64,000 nucleotides of DNA from Oscillospiraceae bacterium. Its GTDB lineage: Bacteria > Bacillota > Clostridia > Oscillospirales > JAKOTC01. The notes under the pieces are model-generated. The model had not been told where the DNA came from. It did not search any database and saw only the letters and a program-made list of their open reading frames with translations. Every line of letters starts with the position of its first letter. The first letter of the stretch is position 1. Made by a program: the position numbers and the translations under genes. The stretch lies in assembly GCA_035353335.1 (NCBI GenBank), contig DAOPZJ010000004.1:1-64000 (forward strand). The letters are read 5' to 3'. This document shows positions 25,703 through 34,017 of this stretch, in pieces.

Positions 25703-26647
25703 ATGGCCAATTACGTGAAAATCAGCGCGATCGGCCCAGCAAGGCGGGAAGTGGACCGGAACATGGAAATAAACCGGTGCGTCCAAGACATGATGGATTA
25801 CTGGGACGGGCTGCTTTCGGATGTTTTAGTTGAAAAGCCCGATCTGATCGTGCTGCCCGAGGCCTGCGACCAGCCCTGCAACCTGACGCCTGAGCGTCGC
25901 ATGGCCTATTTCGAGGCAAGAGGCGACCGTTTCCGCGACCGCTTTATGAAAATCGCACGCGAAAACCGGTGCAATATCGCCTATTGCGCTTATCGCACCC
26001 TGCCCGACAGCACGATGCGCAACTCCCTCCAGTTTATCAACCGCAACGGCGGCATCGACGGCATCTATGATAAAAATTATCTGGTGATCGGGGAGCATAC
26101 CGAGGAAAAGATCGCATACGGGCGTGAAATTGCGGTGGTGAACACCGATTTCGGTACGGTCGGTGGGATCATCTGCTTTGACTTGAACTATGACGAACTG
26201 CGTTTGCGGTATCAAAAAAACCCGCCCGAATTGATGGTATTTTCATCGATGTACCACGGCGGAATGATGCAGAACGTCTGGGCATATTCCTGCCGGTCGT
26301 ATCTGGTCAGCGCCATCGCGGGGCCGCCCTGTCAGATCATCTCGCCGCAGGGCGTTGCGATTGCCGCCTCGACCAATTACACCAACCACGTCACCGCAAC
26401 GATCAATTTGGATTACGCGCTTGCGCATATGGATGATAACCTTGGCAAACTGCACGCGCTCAAGCAGAAGTACGGCCCCAAGGTCACAATCTTTGACCCG
26501 GGGTATCTCGGGAGCGTGCTGATCACCAGCGAGACCGACGAGCGCTCCGCTGCCGACATGGTAGCGGAGTTCGAAATCGAACTGCTCGATGACTATTTCG
26601 CCCGTTCGACCAAAGCAAGAGAGGAATCGTTACGGAAGAAAAAGTAA
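25703..26647 (+). CDS. Carbon-nitrogen hydrolase (nitrilase superfamily)
   Basis: 314 residues with the full catalytic triad: E53 (LPEACD), K124 (YDKNYL) and C158 (GIICFDLNYD). The family hydrolyses amides, nitriles or N-carbamoyl compounds. As last gene of the cluster, 14 bases after the enolase-superfamily gene, it may release an amine from an N-containing intermediate. The substrate is unknown. A hairpin follows. Confidence 0.88.
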   Translation: MANYVKISAIGPARREVDRNMEINRCVQDMMDYWDGLLSDVLVEKPDLIVLPEACDQPCNLTPERRMAYFEARGDRFRDRFMKIARENRCNIAYCAYRTLPDSTMRNSLQFINRNGGIDGIYDKNYLVIGEHTEEKIAYGREIAVVNTDFGTVGGIICFDLNYDELRLRYQKNPPELMVFSSMYHGGMMQNVWAYSCRSYLVSAIAGPPCQIISPQGVAIAASTNYTNHVTATINLDYALAHMDDNLGKLHALKQKYGPKVTIFDPGYLGSVLITSETDERSAADMVAEFEIELLDDYFARSTKAREESLRKKK

Positions 26648-26667
26648 AACGGTCTTTATAAAAATTG

Positions 26668-26695
26668 GAGCCGGTTTCCTTTCGAAAACCGGCTC
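26668..26695. terminator. Hairpin after the catabolic cluster
   Basis: GAGCCGGTTT (26668-26677) pairs with AAACCGGCTC (26686-26695). The downstream tail is only partly T-rich, so termination strength is uncertain. Confidence 0.65.
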
Positions 26696-26708
26696 TCATA
26701 TTGTAATA

Positions 26709-26736
26709 TAGGGCGGAATGAGGGCATCCCGCCCTA
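26709..26736. repeat. Extragenic palindromic element
   Basis: TAGGGCGG (26709-26716) and CCGCCCTA (26729-26736) flank AATGAGGGCATC. It lies between two converging genes and looks like a dispersed GC-rich extragenic repeat; it could also aid termination of the minus-strand gene. Confidence 0.4.
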
Positions 26737-26763
26737 CTTATCGCTTATATAATGATCTTTATT

Positions 26764-27543
26764 TTACGGCTGCATGGCGCCGAACAGGACCAGCCAGGCC
26801 AAAACGGACTTTGCTGCCAAGCTGAGAACGATGTAGATGCGCTCGCCGTGCAGATAATCCACCCACTTGCCGACGCGTTTATACTGTAAAATCATATTGA
26901 TCGGGAAGGTGTTGAACGCCACGAAATAAGTGCCGACAATCGCCCAGACAAACCACGGAACCATGTCGTAATTGCCGGTTCCGGTCATGTACAGAATGAT
27001 CACAACCCACGGCGCGATACCGGCGATCGAGCCCCAGACAAACGGACCCCAGTTGACCTTTTTCTTCTCCGCACCGGCGTTCAGCTGCTCCATCACGAGG
27101 CCGAACAGATTCATGGTAGCGTTGACAACGAAAATCAGAATCAAAGTGGCGATGTCGTAGATGCCGAACAGGGTGCTGATGAGCACGATCATAATCGACG
27201 AGCTCAGGGCGTATTCGAACCAGCGGAATTTGTTGATGCCTTTTTGCAGATCGCTGACATAAGTCTTGCCATTCAGGACGATGAGGGCGTGGGCGGCCGC
27301 CGAGATCAGCAAAAACACGGCGACCAGAATACCGAAGGGCAATTTGAAAAGCTCCCTGCTCGCCGATTCGAGCGACTGCGTGGCGGGGTTATAGGTGAGG
27401 TAATTCTGTGTAATTACCGGTTGAAACTCGGCGATTTTTTGAATCACATTCGTGGCGAGAAACAGCATAGCGATACCCTGAACCAGATGAAACGCACCCA
27501 TAATCAGGTTGAAGCGTTTGAGTTTTGTAAACGTGTTTTCCAT
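26764..27543 (-). CDS. Heliorhodopsin
   Basis: 259 residues with seven membrane helices. Helix 3 has RWFEYALSSSIM with E110 in the counterion position, and helix 7 has GERIYIVLSLAAKSVLAW with the retinal Schiff-base lysine K245. H19 and H85 match the conserved internal histidines of the family (offset of about 4 from the type protein 48C12: E107, H23, H80, K241). Heliorhodopsins are inverted relative to type-1 rhodopsins and do not obviously pump. No retinal synthesis gene (blh, crtI, crtY) lies in the window, so retinal would come from elsewhere. RBS AAAGGAGG is strong. It appears to be a single-gene unit. Confidence 0.93.
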   Translation of the reverse strand: MENTFTKLKRFNLIMGAFHLVQGIAMLFLATNVIQKIAEFQPVITQNYLTYNPATQSLESASRELFKLPFGILVAVFLLISAAAHALIVLNGKTYVSDLQKGINKFRWFEYALSSSIMIVLISTLFGIYDIATLILIFVVNATMNLFGLVMEQLNAGAEKKKVNWGPFVWGSIAGIAPWVVIILYMTGTGNYDMVPWFVWAIVGTYFVAFNTFPINMILQYKRVGKWVDYLHGERIYIVLSLAAKSVLAWLVLFGAMQP

Positions 27544-27604
27544 TTAGACGGCCTCCTTTAACGGTTTTATGGCTTGATTTTAATAGGAAAAACACATTTT
27601 ATCC

Positions 27605-27617
27605 GTGATTTTATCAC
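27605..27617. promoter_or_regulatory. Palindrome upstream of heliorhodopsin
   Basis: GTGATTTTATCAC is a perfect 13-bp palindrome 62-74 bases before the heliorhodopsin start codon. No convincing -35/-10 pair was found, so whether it is an operator is a guess. Confidence 0.4.
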
Positions 27618-27643
27618 AATATGGAAAGGATTTTAGCAAAAAT

Positions 27644-27665
27644 AAAAGCGCCTAACGACGCTTTT
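27644..27665 (-). terminator. Intrinsic terminator of nadE
   Basis: On the minus strand AAAAGCG and CGCTTTT pair, followed by ATTTTTG. It lies between the nadE stop and the heliorhodopsin gene, so the latter probably has its own promoter. Confidence 0.75.
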
Positions 27666-27706
27666 TTATTGATTTTTCTTTTCGAGCACCCTCCATAAAG
27701 GGAAAT

Positions 27707-29674
27707 TTATTGAATCTGTTTTTCAAGAGCAGTAATACGCTTAAGCCAAGAAGCTGCCGAGGCGTCAGAGGGCATTCTCCAGTCGCCGCGCGGGGACAGG
27801 GAGACGCTGCCCACTTTGACCCCGTCGGGCAGGCAGCTTCGTTTATACTGCTGCGCAAAGAACCGCGTGTAGAAAACCCGCAGCCACTTTAAAATGGTCT
27901 TGTTGTCAAACTCGCCCCTGAACGCTAATGCGGCCAGATAAAAAATCTTTTCGGGTTCGAAACCGAAGCGCATGACATAGTAAAGGAAGAAATCATGCAG
28001 CGCATAAGGGCCGACGATGTCCTCGGTCTGCTGTGCGATTTTGCCGTCTGCATTGGGCGGGAGCAGTTCTGGGCTGATCGGCGTGTCAAGAATGTCACGG
28101 AGCACTTCGGTGCTTTTTTCAAAGATGTTATATTGGATAATGCCATCGATCATCCATCGAATCAGCGTCTTCGGAATACTGCCGTTGACATTGTACATGC
28201 TCATATGGTCGGCATTGTAGGTACACCAGCCGAGTGCGAGCTCGCTGAGGTCACCGGTTCCGACGACAAGCCCTCCGACTTCGCCGGCGTAATCCATCAA
28301 CACCTGGGTGCGCTCGCGGGCCTGCGTGTTTTCAAAGGTGAGGTCGTGCTTGTTGATATCGTGGCCGATACTTTGATAGTGCAGCTCGCAGGCCTGCTTG
28401 ATGTCGATCTCTTTGCTTGTGACGCCGAGGGTCTTCATCAGTTCAAGCGAGTTTTGATAGGTGCGGTCCGAAGTGCCGAAACAGGGCATGGTAATGCCGA
28501 TTACATCCGTCAGCGGGCGTTTTAATTCCCGCATGACCTCGGCGCTGACCAGCAGGGCAAGCGTGGAATCGAGCCCGCCGGAGACGCCGACGACGGCCTT
28601 GCCCTTGGTATGCTCAAGGCGCTTTTTCAGCCCCGCGACCTGCATTCGGAAGATGTTCAGACAGCGTTCGAGGCGATCTTTTTGGGTGGGTGGGACAAAC
28701 GGCAGTTTGCGCAGGGGATATAAGGTGCCGTCGCCGTGGAAGTCACTTTTTGAATCTGTAATATCAATAGTGCGAACAGGTTCGCTGACCCCGTAGAGGT
28801 CGACGCTGTCTTTGAAGCTCTTGTTTTTCATGCGGTCTGCGCGGATTCTGCCGAGGTCGATGTCCGAAACAAGTAAATAATCGGTGTCGATCAGCTGCTC
28901 ATTTTCGCGGAGCAGCGCGCCGTTTTCCGCGATCAGCGAATGACCCGAATAGATCAGATCGGTGGTTGACTCGGTGCCTCCCGCGGAACAGTAGACATAA
29001 CCGCAGAGGGTGCGGCCCGACTGCTGCTTGACGAGATCACGGCGGTATTCTCTCTTGGCGATGATCTCGTTGCTGCAGGAGATATTCACAATCAATTCCG
29101 CGCCTCCGAGCGCTAAAAACGTGCTCGGCGGGATCGGCACCCAGAGGTCTTCGCAGATCTCGACGCCTATACGGAGGCGGTTATTCAAATTGAAAACGAG
29201 GCCTCTTCCGATGGGGATGTCGTAGATCTCGGAGATACCAAATAGCGAAGAGGACAAAACTTTTTCTTTGAGGTCGCAGGAAGTCGAAAACCATCTGCGC
29301 TCGTAAAATTCGCTGTAGTTGGGCATAAAGGTCTTCGGCACAATCCCTTCGATCCTGCCATGATTGATCACAATCGCGCAGTTATAGAGCTGATTTTGAA
29401 CGGTGACCGGCATTCCGACCACGGTAATAAAATCCCAAGAACGCGACGCCTCGAGAAGTTTAATAAGCGCTTTATTCGCTTCGTCGAGCAGCGTTTTTTG
29501 AAAGAACAGATCAGCGCAGGTATACCCGGAGATGCAGAGTTCCGGGAACACCAACAGATCGGCTTTTGCCTCCTGGGCCTGTTTGGCTTTATTTAAAATT
29601 TGAGACAGGTTATATTCGACATCGCCCACGCCGACATTCGGGACGGCGCTCGCGGCTCGGATAAAATCAAACAT
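27707..29674 (-). CDS. nadE: Glutamine-dependent NAD+ synthetase
   Basis: 655 residues, two domains. Residues 1-280: amidase of the nitrilase fold with Glu (VFPELCISGY), Lys (VPKTFMPNY) and Cys (GVEICEDLW). Residues 320-640: NAD synthase with the PP-loop GVSGGLDSTLAL and GTGDLSELALGWCTYN. It makes NAD+ from deamido-NAD+, ATP and glutamine, channelling ammonia between sites. The C-terminal RSCLPDGVKVGSVSLSPRGDWRMPSD segment is the family's usual end. RBS AAGGATGG. Confidence 0.96.
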   Translation of the reverse strand: MFDFIRAASAVPNVGVGDVEYNLSQILNKAKQAQEAKADLLVFPELCISGYTCADLFFQKTLLDEANKALIKLLEASRSWDFITVVGMPVTVQNQLYNCAIVINHGRIEGIVPKTFMPNYSEFYERRWFSTSCDLKEKVLSSSLFGISEIYDIPIGRGLVFNLNNRLRIGVEICEDLWVPIPPSTFLALGGAELIVNISCSNEIIAKREYRRDLVKQQSGRTLCGYVYCSAGGTESTTDLIYSGHSLIAENGALLRENEQLIDTDYLLVSDIDLGRIRADRMKNKSFKDSVDLYGVSEPVRTIDITDSKSDFHGDGTLYPLRKLPFVPPTQKDRLERCLNIFRMQVAGLKKRLEHTKGKAVVGVSGGLDSTLALLVSAEVMRELKRPLTDVIGITMPCFGTSDRTYQNSLELMKTLGVTSKEIDIKQACELHYQSIGHDINKHDLTFENTQARERTQVLMDYAGEVGGLVVGTGDLSELALGWCTYNADHMSMYNVNGSIPKTLIRWMIDGIIQYNIFEKSTEVLRDILDTPISPELLPPNADGKIAQQTEDIVGPYALHDFFLYYVMRFGFEPEKIFYLAALAFRGEFDNKTILKWLRVFYTRFFAQQYKRSCLPDGVKVGSVSLSPRGDWRMPSDASAASWLKRITALEKQIQ

Positions 29675-29713
29675 AGCACGACCATCCTTTGCAGAAAGAT
29701 TCGTTTGAGATGG

Positions 29714-29767
29714 TATAGTGAAGCCACTAAAAAATCAAATACGAGAATAAGCGGTAAGTGGCTTCAC
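29714..29767. repeat. 54-bp inverted-repeat element, copy 1
   Basis: Begins TATAGTGAAGCCACT and ends AGTGGCTTCAC; the 11-bp arms GTGAAGCCACT (29718-29728) and AGTGGCTTCAC (29757-29767) are perfect. A second copy of equal length lies at 37194. It is upstream of nadE (minus strand). Confidence 0.7.
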
Positions 29768-29772
29768 ATTGG

Positions 29773-29819
29773 GTAAAACCACTTTAATTTTGCCTTGAAT
29801 TAAAAGTGGTTTTACTATA
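29773..29819 (-). repeat. Inverted-repeat element, divergent copy
   Basis: On the minus strand it begins TATAGTAAAACCACTTTTAA and ends AGTGGTTTTAC. Arms of 17-18 bases pair almost perfectly around TTGCCTTG. The shared TATAGTRAARCCACT head relates it to the element five bases away, in opposite orientation. Confidence 0.6.
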
Positions 29820-29930
29820 ATTCGGCTGGCGGAAGAGAGTTTTTATCCCGCCTGATTCATTATACCATATTATTGCATAAATTACACCTAGGCAAATCTA
29901 CTGCATTATGTAGGTGCTGTCCATTCTTTT

Positions 29931-30404
29931 TCAGGGCCGGGCGTACATCCTTTTAACGGCGTCTCGGATCTCCTGATAACTTGTGCAGCGACAGAGGTTG
30001 GACTGAAGCCAGTCTTCAATGACGATTTCATCGGGCAATATCGGTTTTTGCGTTTTGAGCGCATAGCAGACCATTAAAAAGCCCGAGGTGCAGTAGCCGC
30101 ACTGGAAAGCATCGGCGTCAATAAAGGCCTTTTGAATCGCGGCAGTGCCGCCGAGACCTTCGACCGTCAAAATCTCGTGCCCCTCCGCTTCGACCGCGAG
30201 CAGCAGGCATGATTTATTCGGCCAGCCGTCGACCATCACAGTGCAGGCCCCGCAATCGCCGTTCAGGCAGCCCGGTTTTGCAGCGGTCAATCCAAGCTGT
30301 TCCCGCAGTACGTCGAGCAGGATGTCCGACGGGCGCACCATAACTTCGTGCGTTTCTCCGTTGATGTTTAAAGATACCACAACCTTGCCCTCATATCGAA
30401 CCAT
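29931..30404 (-). CDS. Molybdenum hydroxylase [2Fe-2S] subunit
   Basis: 157 residues with all eight iron-sulfur cysteines: CLNGDCGAC...SC for the plant-type cluster and QCGYC...LCRC for the second cluster. It carries electrons from the Mo site to FAD in xanthine dehydrogenase/aldehyde oxidase-type enzymes. Its start overlaps the end of the FAD-subunit gene by 14 bases; RBS GGAGGAATGG. Confidence 0.93.
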   Translation of the reverse strand: MVRYEGKVVVSLNINGETHEVMVRPSDILLDVLREQLGLTAAKPGCLNGDCGACTVMVDGWPNKSCLLLAVEAEGHEILTVEGLGGTAAIQKAFIDADAFQCGYCTSGFLMVCYALKTQKPILPDEIVIEDWLQSNLCRCTSYQEIRDAVKRMYARP

Positions 30405-31230
30405 TTTCCCATTCCTCCAACAATGTTTTCAAAGAGTTTTTAAAAACAAAAAGACGGTATTCGCCTGAACCCTCCGGATCGCTGTACGGAGGTTCCGGTA
30501 ATAATCCGGCGGCCTCTTCCGCGCGAACGGCGCAGGGCTTTCTGTGGTCATTCAGGACGGTCTCAATCTCTGTGCTTCGAAACGGATGAGAGCAGACCCC
30601 CGAAAACGCGGTACGGAGTTTGCTGCCCTTCCAAAGCGCGGCGACGGTGACGAGCGGATAATCGATTTTCTCATTCGCGGATTTTTTTTGATGGGCATGA
30701 CGTGCGATCAGTGCCCAGAGCGGAATTTGAACCCGCATGACAAATTCGTCCGGACAGCGCTCCAGGCGTCCGTGAAACACATTGCGAAACGGTGCGACGC
30801 GTTTTCCCTTCGGACCGAAAAAGATGATTTGGGCTTCGGAGAGCATCAGGGGCAGCGAGGTCTCCCGATAGATGATCGTGCCGCAAAGATTTCCGCCGAG
30901 CGTGATCCGGCACTGGTTGGTATGGTCGGCGATTCTGCCGCCGGCCAAACGCATCAGCGGAAACAAATTGGATTCGCTGATTTGACTCAGCGTACAGGCC
31001 GAGCCGATATACAGATATTCGTCGTCTTTAGATAACACACGGCACTCGGGGATATTTTTGATGTCGATCACGGCGTCCGGGCGAATCGCTCCTGCCCGGC
31101 TCATTGAAATGATCTCGCTGCCGCCTCCGTAATAAAGCGGGATTTTTCCTTCCGCCGCAAGAGACGAATAGATGTCCGCGGCTTCCTTGAGGGTATCGGG
31201 ACGGCAATATATAAAATTAAACGGAATCAT
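30391..31230 (-). CDS. Molybdenum hydroxylase FAD-binding subunit
   Basis: 279 residues from ATG 31230, with AAGGAG upstream; the frame stays open further upstream but overlaps the large subunit. The CO-dehydrogenase-type FAD domain is seen in YYGGGSEIISMSRAG and ITLGGNLCG, followed by the C-terminal flavoprotein domain. It passes electrons to NAD+ or another acceptor. It starts four bases after the large-subunit stop. Confidence 0.88.
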   Translation of the reverse strand: MIPFNFIYCRPDTLKEAADIYSSLAAEGKIPLYYGGGSEIISMSRAGAIRPDAVIDIKNIPECRVLSKDDEYLYIGSACTLSQISESNLFPLMRLAGGRIADHTNQCRITLGGNLCGTIIYRETSLPLMLSEAQIIFFGPKGKRVAPFRNVFHGRLERCPDEFVMRVQIPLWALIARHAHQKKSANEKIDYPLVTVAALWKGSKLRTAFSGVCSHPFRSTEIETVLNDHRKPCAVRAEEAAGLLPEPPYSDPEGSGEYRLFVFKNSLKTLLEEWENGSI

Positions 31231-31234
31231 GGGT

Positions 31235-33550
31235 TTAATCTCCTTCCGGCGTTCGCCAAACGTTCTCGGGTGTGAGCGGAAGGGTGACCAATTGCCGCCC
31301 GAACGCGGCGGATAGAGCGTTTCCGAGAGCTGCGGGAATTCCGAGAATCCCATGCTCGGCGAAACTGCGCACGCCGTAGGGCGAATAGCTCTCCGGCGTC
31401 TCGACAAATCCGACGCGGTAATCGGGCTCTTGCCCGATATGCAGCAGTTTATAAGTCCGCAGGTTCGGCAGTTTCGGGACACCGTTTTGGTCATAGAAGA
31501 AAACCTCACGGCTCGATAAACTGATACCCATCGACATCCCCCCTGCGATCACAGCGCGCATCGATTCGGGGTTGATGACCTTACCGACATCAATCACGGT
31601 CGAGGCGTTGATGATCCGATAAGTCAATGTGGAAAGATCCGCTTCAACTTCGACAACCTGCGCGCCGACCGTCCATTCGGGCCCGGTTTTGCCTTTCCCG
31701 GTCAGCGGGTCAAGCGTACAAAGCCCTTTTAGTATATAGCCGCCCCGACCGATGGCCGGCTCCCCGAGGGACTGCCCGGAATCGGATTTATAACCCTGCA
31801 CGATATCCTTAAAAGCGATGAATTGTTCGGGATTCTTTTTGGAGAAGACGCGGCCGTTCTCAACCTCGATTTCCTCCGGCGGACAATTCAAAACACTCGA
31901 GCCGTTACTGCGCAGTTGATTGACCAAGTCGTCGGCGGCGCGCATCACGGCATGTCCGGCCATGAATTCGGTCAAACTCGCGACCGATTTCCAGTGCTCG
32001 GGGGCGGCACGGGTATCGACGGAGTAGACGATATGCACCTGATCCGGACTCATCTTCAGTTTTTCCGCCAGCATCTGTGCCAGATGGGTCTGGCTGTTGG
32101 AACCCATCTCGACGACGCCGGTGTGCAGATTGAGCGAGCCGTCGGGATTAAAAGTGATCAGCGCCCCCGAAATCGCATCGGTCGGCGGATTCTCGGTTTT
32201 CCAAAAACAAGAGATTCCCTTTGCGCGTACAGTGTTTTCTTTGATGGTCACCGGTCTGCCGCCGTTCCAATTCGACAACGAGCGGATGTCATAGAGGCAT
32301 TTGGTCAGATTGCCGGTGAGATCGTTTGTGCATAAAACCTGCGAAGGAGTCAGGCAGTCGGGGCCGATGGCGTTTCTTAAACGGAATTCAAACGGATCGA
32401 GTGCGTATTTTTTTGCTAAAAGATCGAGTGTCCGCTCAATACAAAAAGTATAGGACTCATGTGAAAAACCACGGAAAGAGGTCACATAGGTGTGGTTGGT
32501 ATAGACGCACAGTGAATCACACCAAAGGTTGTCGACTCGATAAGGGCCTGTGCAGTCCATTGCGATGGCTTTTGCCATATAGGGGGAGGTGTCGGTATAG
32601 GCACCGCAGTCGAGCCGGTAAGTCAGCTCTGCGGCTTGAATCAGTCCATCCTTATCTGCTCCGATTTTGATATCCGCTTCAAGTCCCATACGGCAGGGAG
32701 CAGAAGCCATATCCTGCTCTCTCGGAATCGAGAGACGCACCGGCTTTCCTCCGACGCTGCGTGAAGCAAGGAAAGCTAAAATTTCGAGCATGACCGGTGC
32801 TTTACCGCCGAATCCGCCGCCGATGAACGGCACATGGACCCGGATTTTTCCGGATTCGATTAAAAAGGTTTCGGATAGTTGCTTGCGGACGCTGTATGGC
32901 GCCTGTGAGGAAGTGGTAATCAAAACCTCGCCGTCTGCGGAGATCTCGGCACGTGCTGTGCGTACCTCCATCGCGAGATGGCCGGAGGGCGGCAGATAAA
33001 AACGCTGTTCGACAACGGATGTACAACCTTTGAACGCCTCTTCAACGTTTCCTTTGCGCATGCGGTAGCGGCTTGCGATATTGGTTCCGGGTTCGGGGTA
33101 GATATCGGTCAGCGTTTTCCTGTAACTGTCGTTATCATGAAGCAGCGGTGCACCCTGAGCAAGTGCCTGCGTCGGTGTCAGCACAATCGGAAGCGGCTGA
33201 TAATTCACTTGAATCAGACGCACGGCCTGTTCTGCGGCGGGCTTGTCCTGCGCGATGACCATCGCGATCGGCTCACCCGCATACCGAACGACACCGCGCG
33301 CGAGAGCGGGGCGGTCTTCGGTCAACGGTCCGAACAGCAGCGGACAATCTTTTCCGATCAAAATCGTTTTGACTCCATTCACCTCAAGCGCCGCAGAAAG
33401 ATCGATATGGTCGATTTTGGCGTGTGCGCAAGTGCTCATGAAGAGTCGTGCTTCGAGCAAGCCGGTTGTCGGCAGATCGTCGGTATATTTCGCCTTTCCC
33501 GTAACTTTATCCCAAGCATCCTTTCGCCGAATGCTCTCTCCGACAGCCAT
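31235..33550 (-). CDS. Molybdenum hydroxylase large (molybdopterin) subunit
   Basis: 771 residues from ATG 33550; a TTG two codons earlier is better spaced from GGGGGG and is an alternative. It has IGGGFGGK, FRGFSHES, VVEMGSNSQTHL and, near the end, GVRSFAEHG, whose Glu matches the catalytic Glu of xanthine dehydrogenases. Purines, nicotinate or an aldehyde are possible substrates. First gene of a three-gene operon (Mo, FAD, FeS). No Mo-cofactor maturation gene is nearby. Confidence 0.9.
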   Translation of the reverse strand: MAVGESIRRKDAWDKVTGKAKYTDDLPTTGLLEARLFMSTCAHAKIDHIDLSAALEVNGVKTILIGKDCPLLFGPLTEDRPALARGVVRYAGEPIAMVIAQDKPAAEQAVRLIQVNYQPLPIVLTPTQALAQGAPLLHDNDSYRKTLTDIYPEPGTNIASRYRMRKGNVEEAFKGCTSVVEQRFYLPPSGHLAMEVRTARAEISADGEVLITTSSQAPYSVRKQLSETFLIESGKIRVHVPFIGGGFGGKAPVMLEILAFLASRSVGGKPVRLSIPREQDMASAPCRMGLEADIKIGADKDGLIQAAELTYRLDCGAYTDTSPYMAKAIAMDCTGPYRVDNLWCDSLCVYTNHTYVTSFRGFSHESYTFCIERTLDLLAKKYALDPFEFRLRNAIGPDCLTPSQVLCTNDLTGNLTKCLYDIRSLSNWNGGRPVTIKENTVRAKGISCFWKTENPPTDAISGALITFNPDGSLNLHTGVVEMGSNSQTHLAQMLAEKLKMSPDQVHIVYSVDTRAAPEHWKSVASLTEFMAGHAVMRAADDLVNQLRSNGSSVLNCPPEEIEVENGRVFSKKNPEQFIAFKDIVQGYKSDSGQSLGEPAIGRGGYILKGLCTLDPLTGKGKTGPEWTVGAQVVEVEADLSTLTYRIINASTVIDVGKVINPESMRAVIAGGMSMGISLSSREVFFYDQNGVPKLPNLRTYKLLHIGQEPDYRVGFVETPESYSPYGVRSFAEHGILGIPAALGNALSAAFGRQLVTLPLTPENVWRTPEGD

Positions 33551-33590
33551 ATTCAATCGCAGTCCCCCCTTTAAAAATTCATAAAAAGAA

Positions 33591-33620
33591 AACAAGGGCT
33601 GTGGATAATTTGCCCTTGTT
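33591..33620 (-). terminator. Terminator of the GlsB-like gene
   Basis: AACAAGGGC and GCCCTTGTT pair across 12 bases; on the minus strand they are followed by TTCTTTTT. It separates the small membrane protein from the hydroxylase operon. Confidence 0.8.
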
Positions 33621-33647
33621 TACATTAAATATCCAAATTTTTAATCG

Positions 33648-33902
33648 TTACGTTTTGCGCCTGATGAGGTTTACGATCAGAAGTAAAATAACCGCGCCGC
33701 CTGTCGCCACCAACAAGCTCCAAACATTGAAGCCCGTGATGCCTTTTCCGCCGACCAGGTTCATGACAAGACCGCCGATAAAACCGCCGATGATACCGAC
33801 GATGATATTTGCCCAAGCACCCATTTTTCGGTTGTTTTTCGTGATCATACTCGCAATCCAACCTGCCAGCGCACCGATGATAATCCATCCGATAATGCCC
33901 AC
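33648..33902 (-). CDS. GlsB/YeaQ/YmgE-family small membrane protein
   Basis: 84 residues from GTG 33902, chosen because AAAGGAGG ends eight bases before it; the longer frame would put this Shine-Dalgarno inside the protein. The sequence GIIGWIIIGALAGWIASMI, a Gly-rich NIIVGIIGGFIGG helix and a third helix near the end are typical of this transglycosylase-associated stress-protein family. Function is not defined. Confidence 0.85.
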   Translation of the reverse strand: MGIIGWIIIGALAGWIASMITKNNRKMGAWANIIVGIIGGFIGGLVMNLVGGKGITGFNVWSLLVATGGAVILLLIVNLIRRKT

Positions 33903-34017
33903 TTCTTCGCCTCCTTTCATGCCTTTTACAGGCAAAACCCTGTAAGAAACATTATATTATAGGCCATTTTCAATAAAATAACCGAAAAAGGTCTATTTCA
34001 TGAAAAACAATAAAATT

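Noticed and set aside
26764..27543. Bacteriorhodopsin/proteorhodopsin-type pump
   Set aside because: The helix-3 DTx-type pump motif is absent; RWFEY and SLAAKS are heliorhodopsin features.
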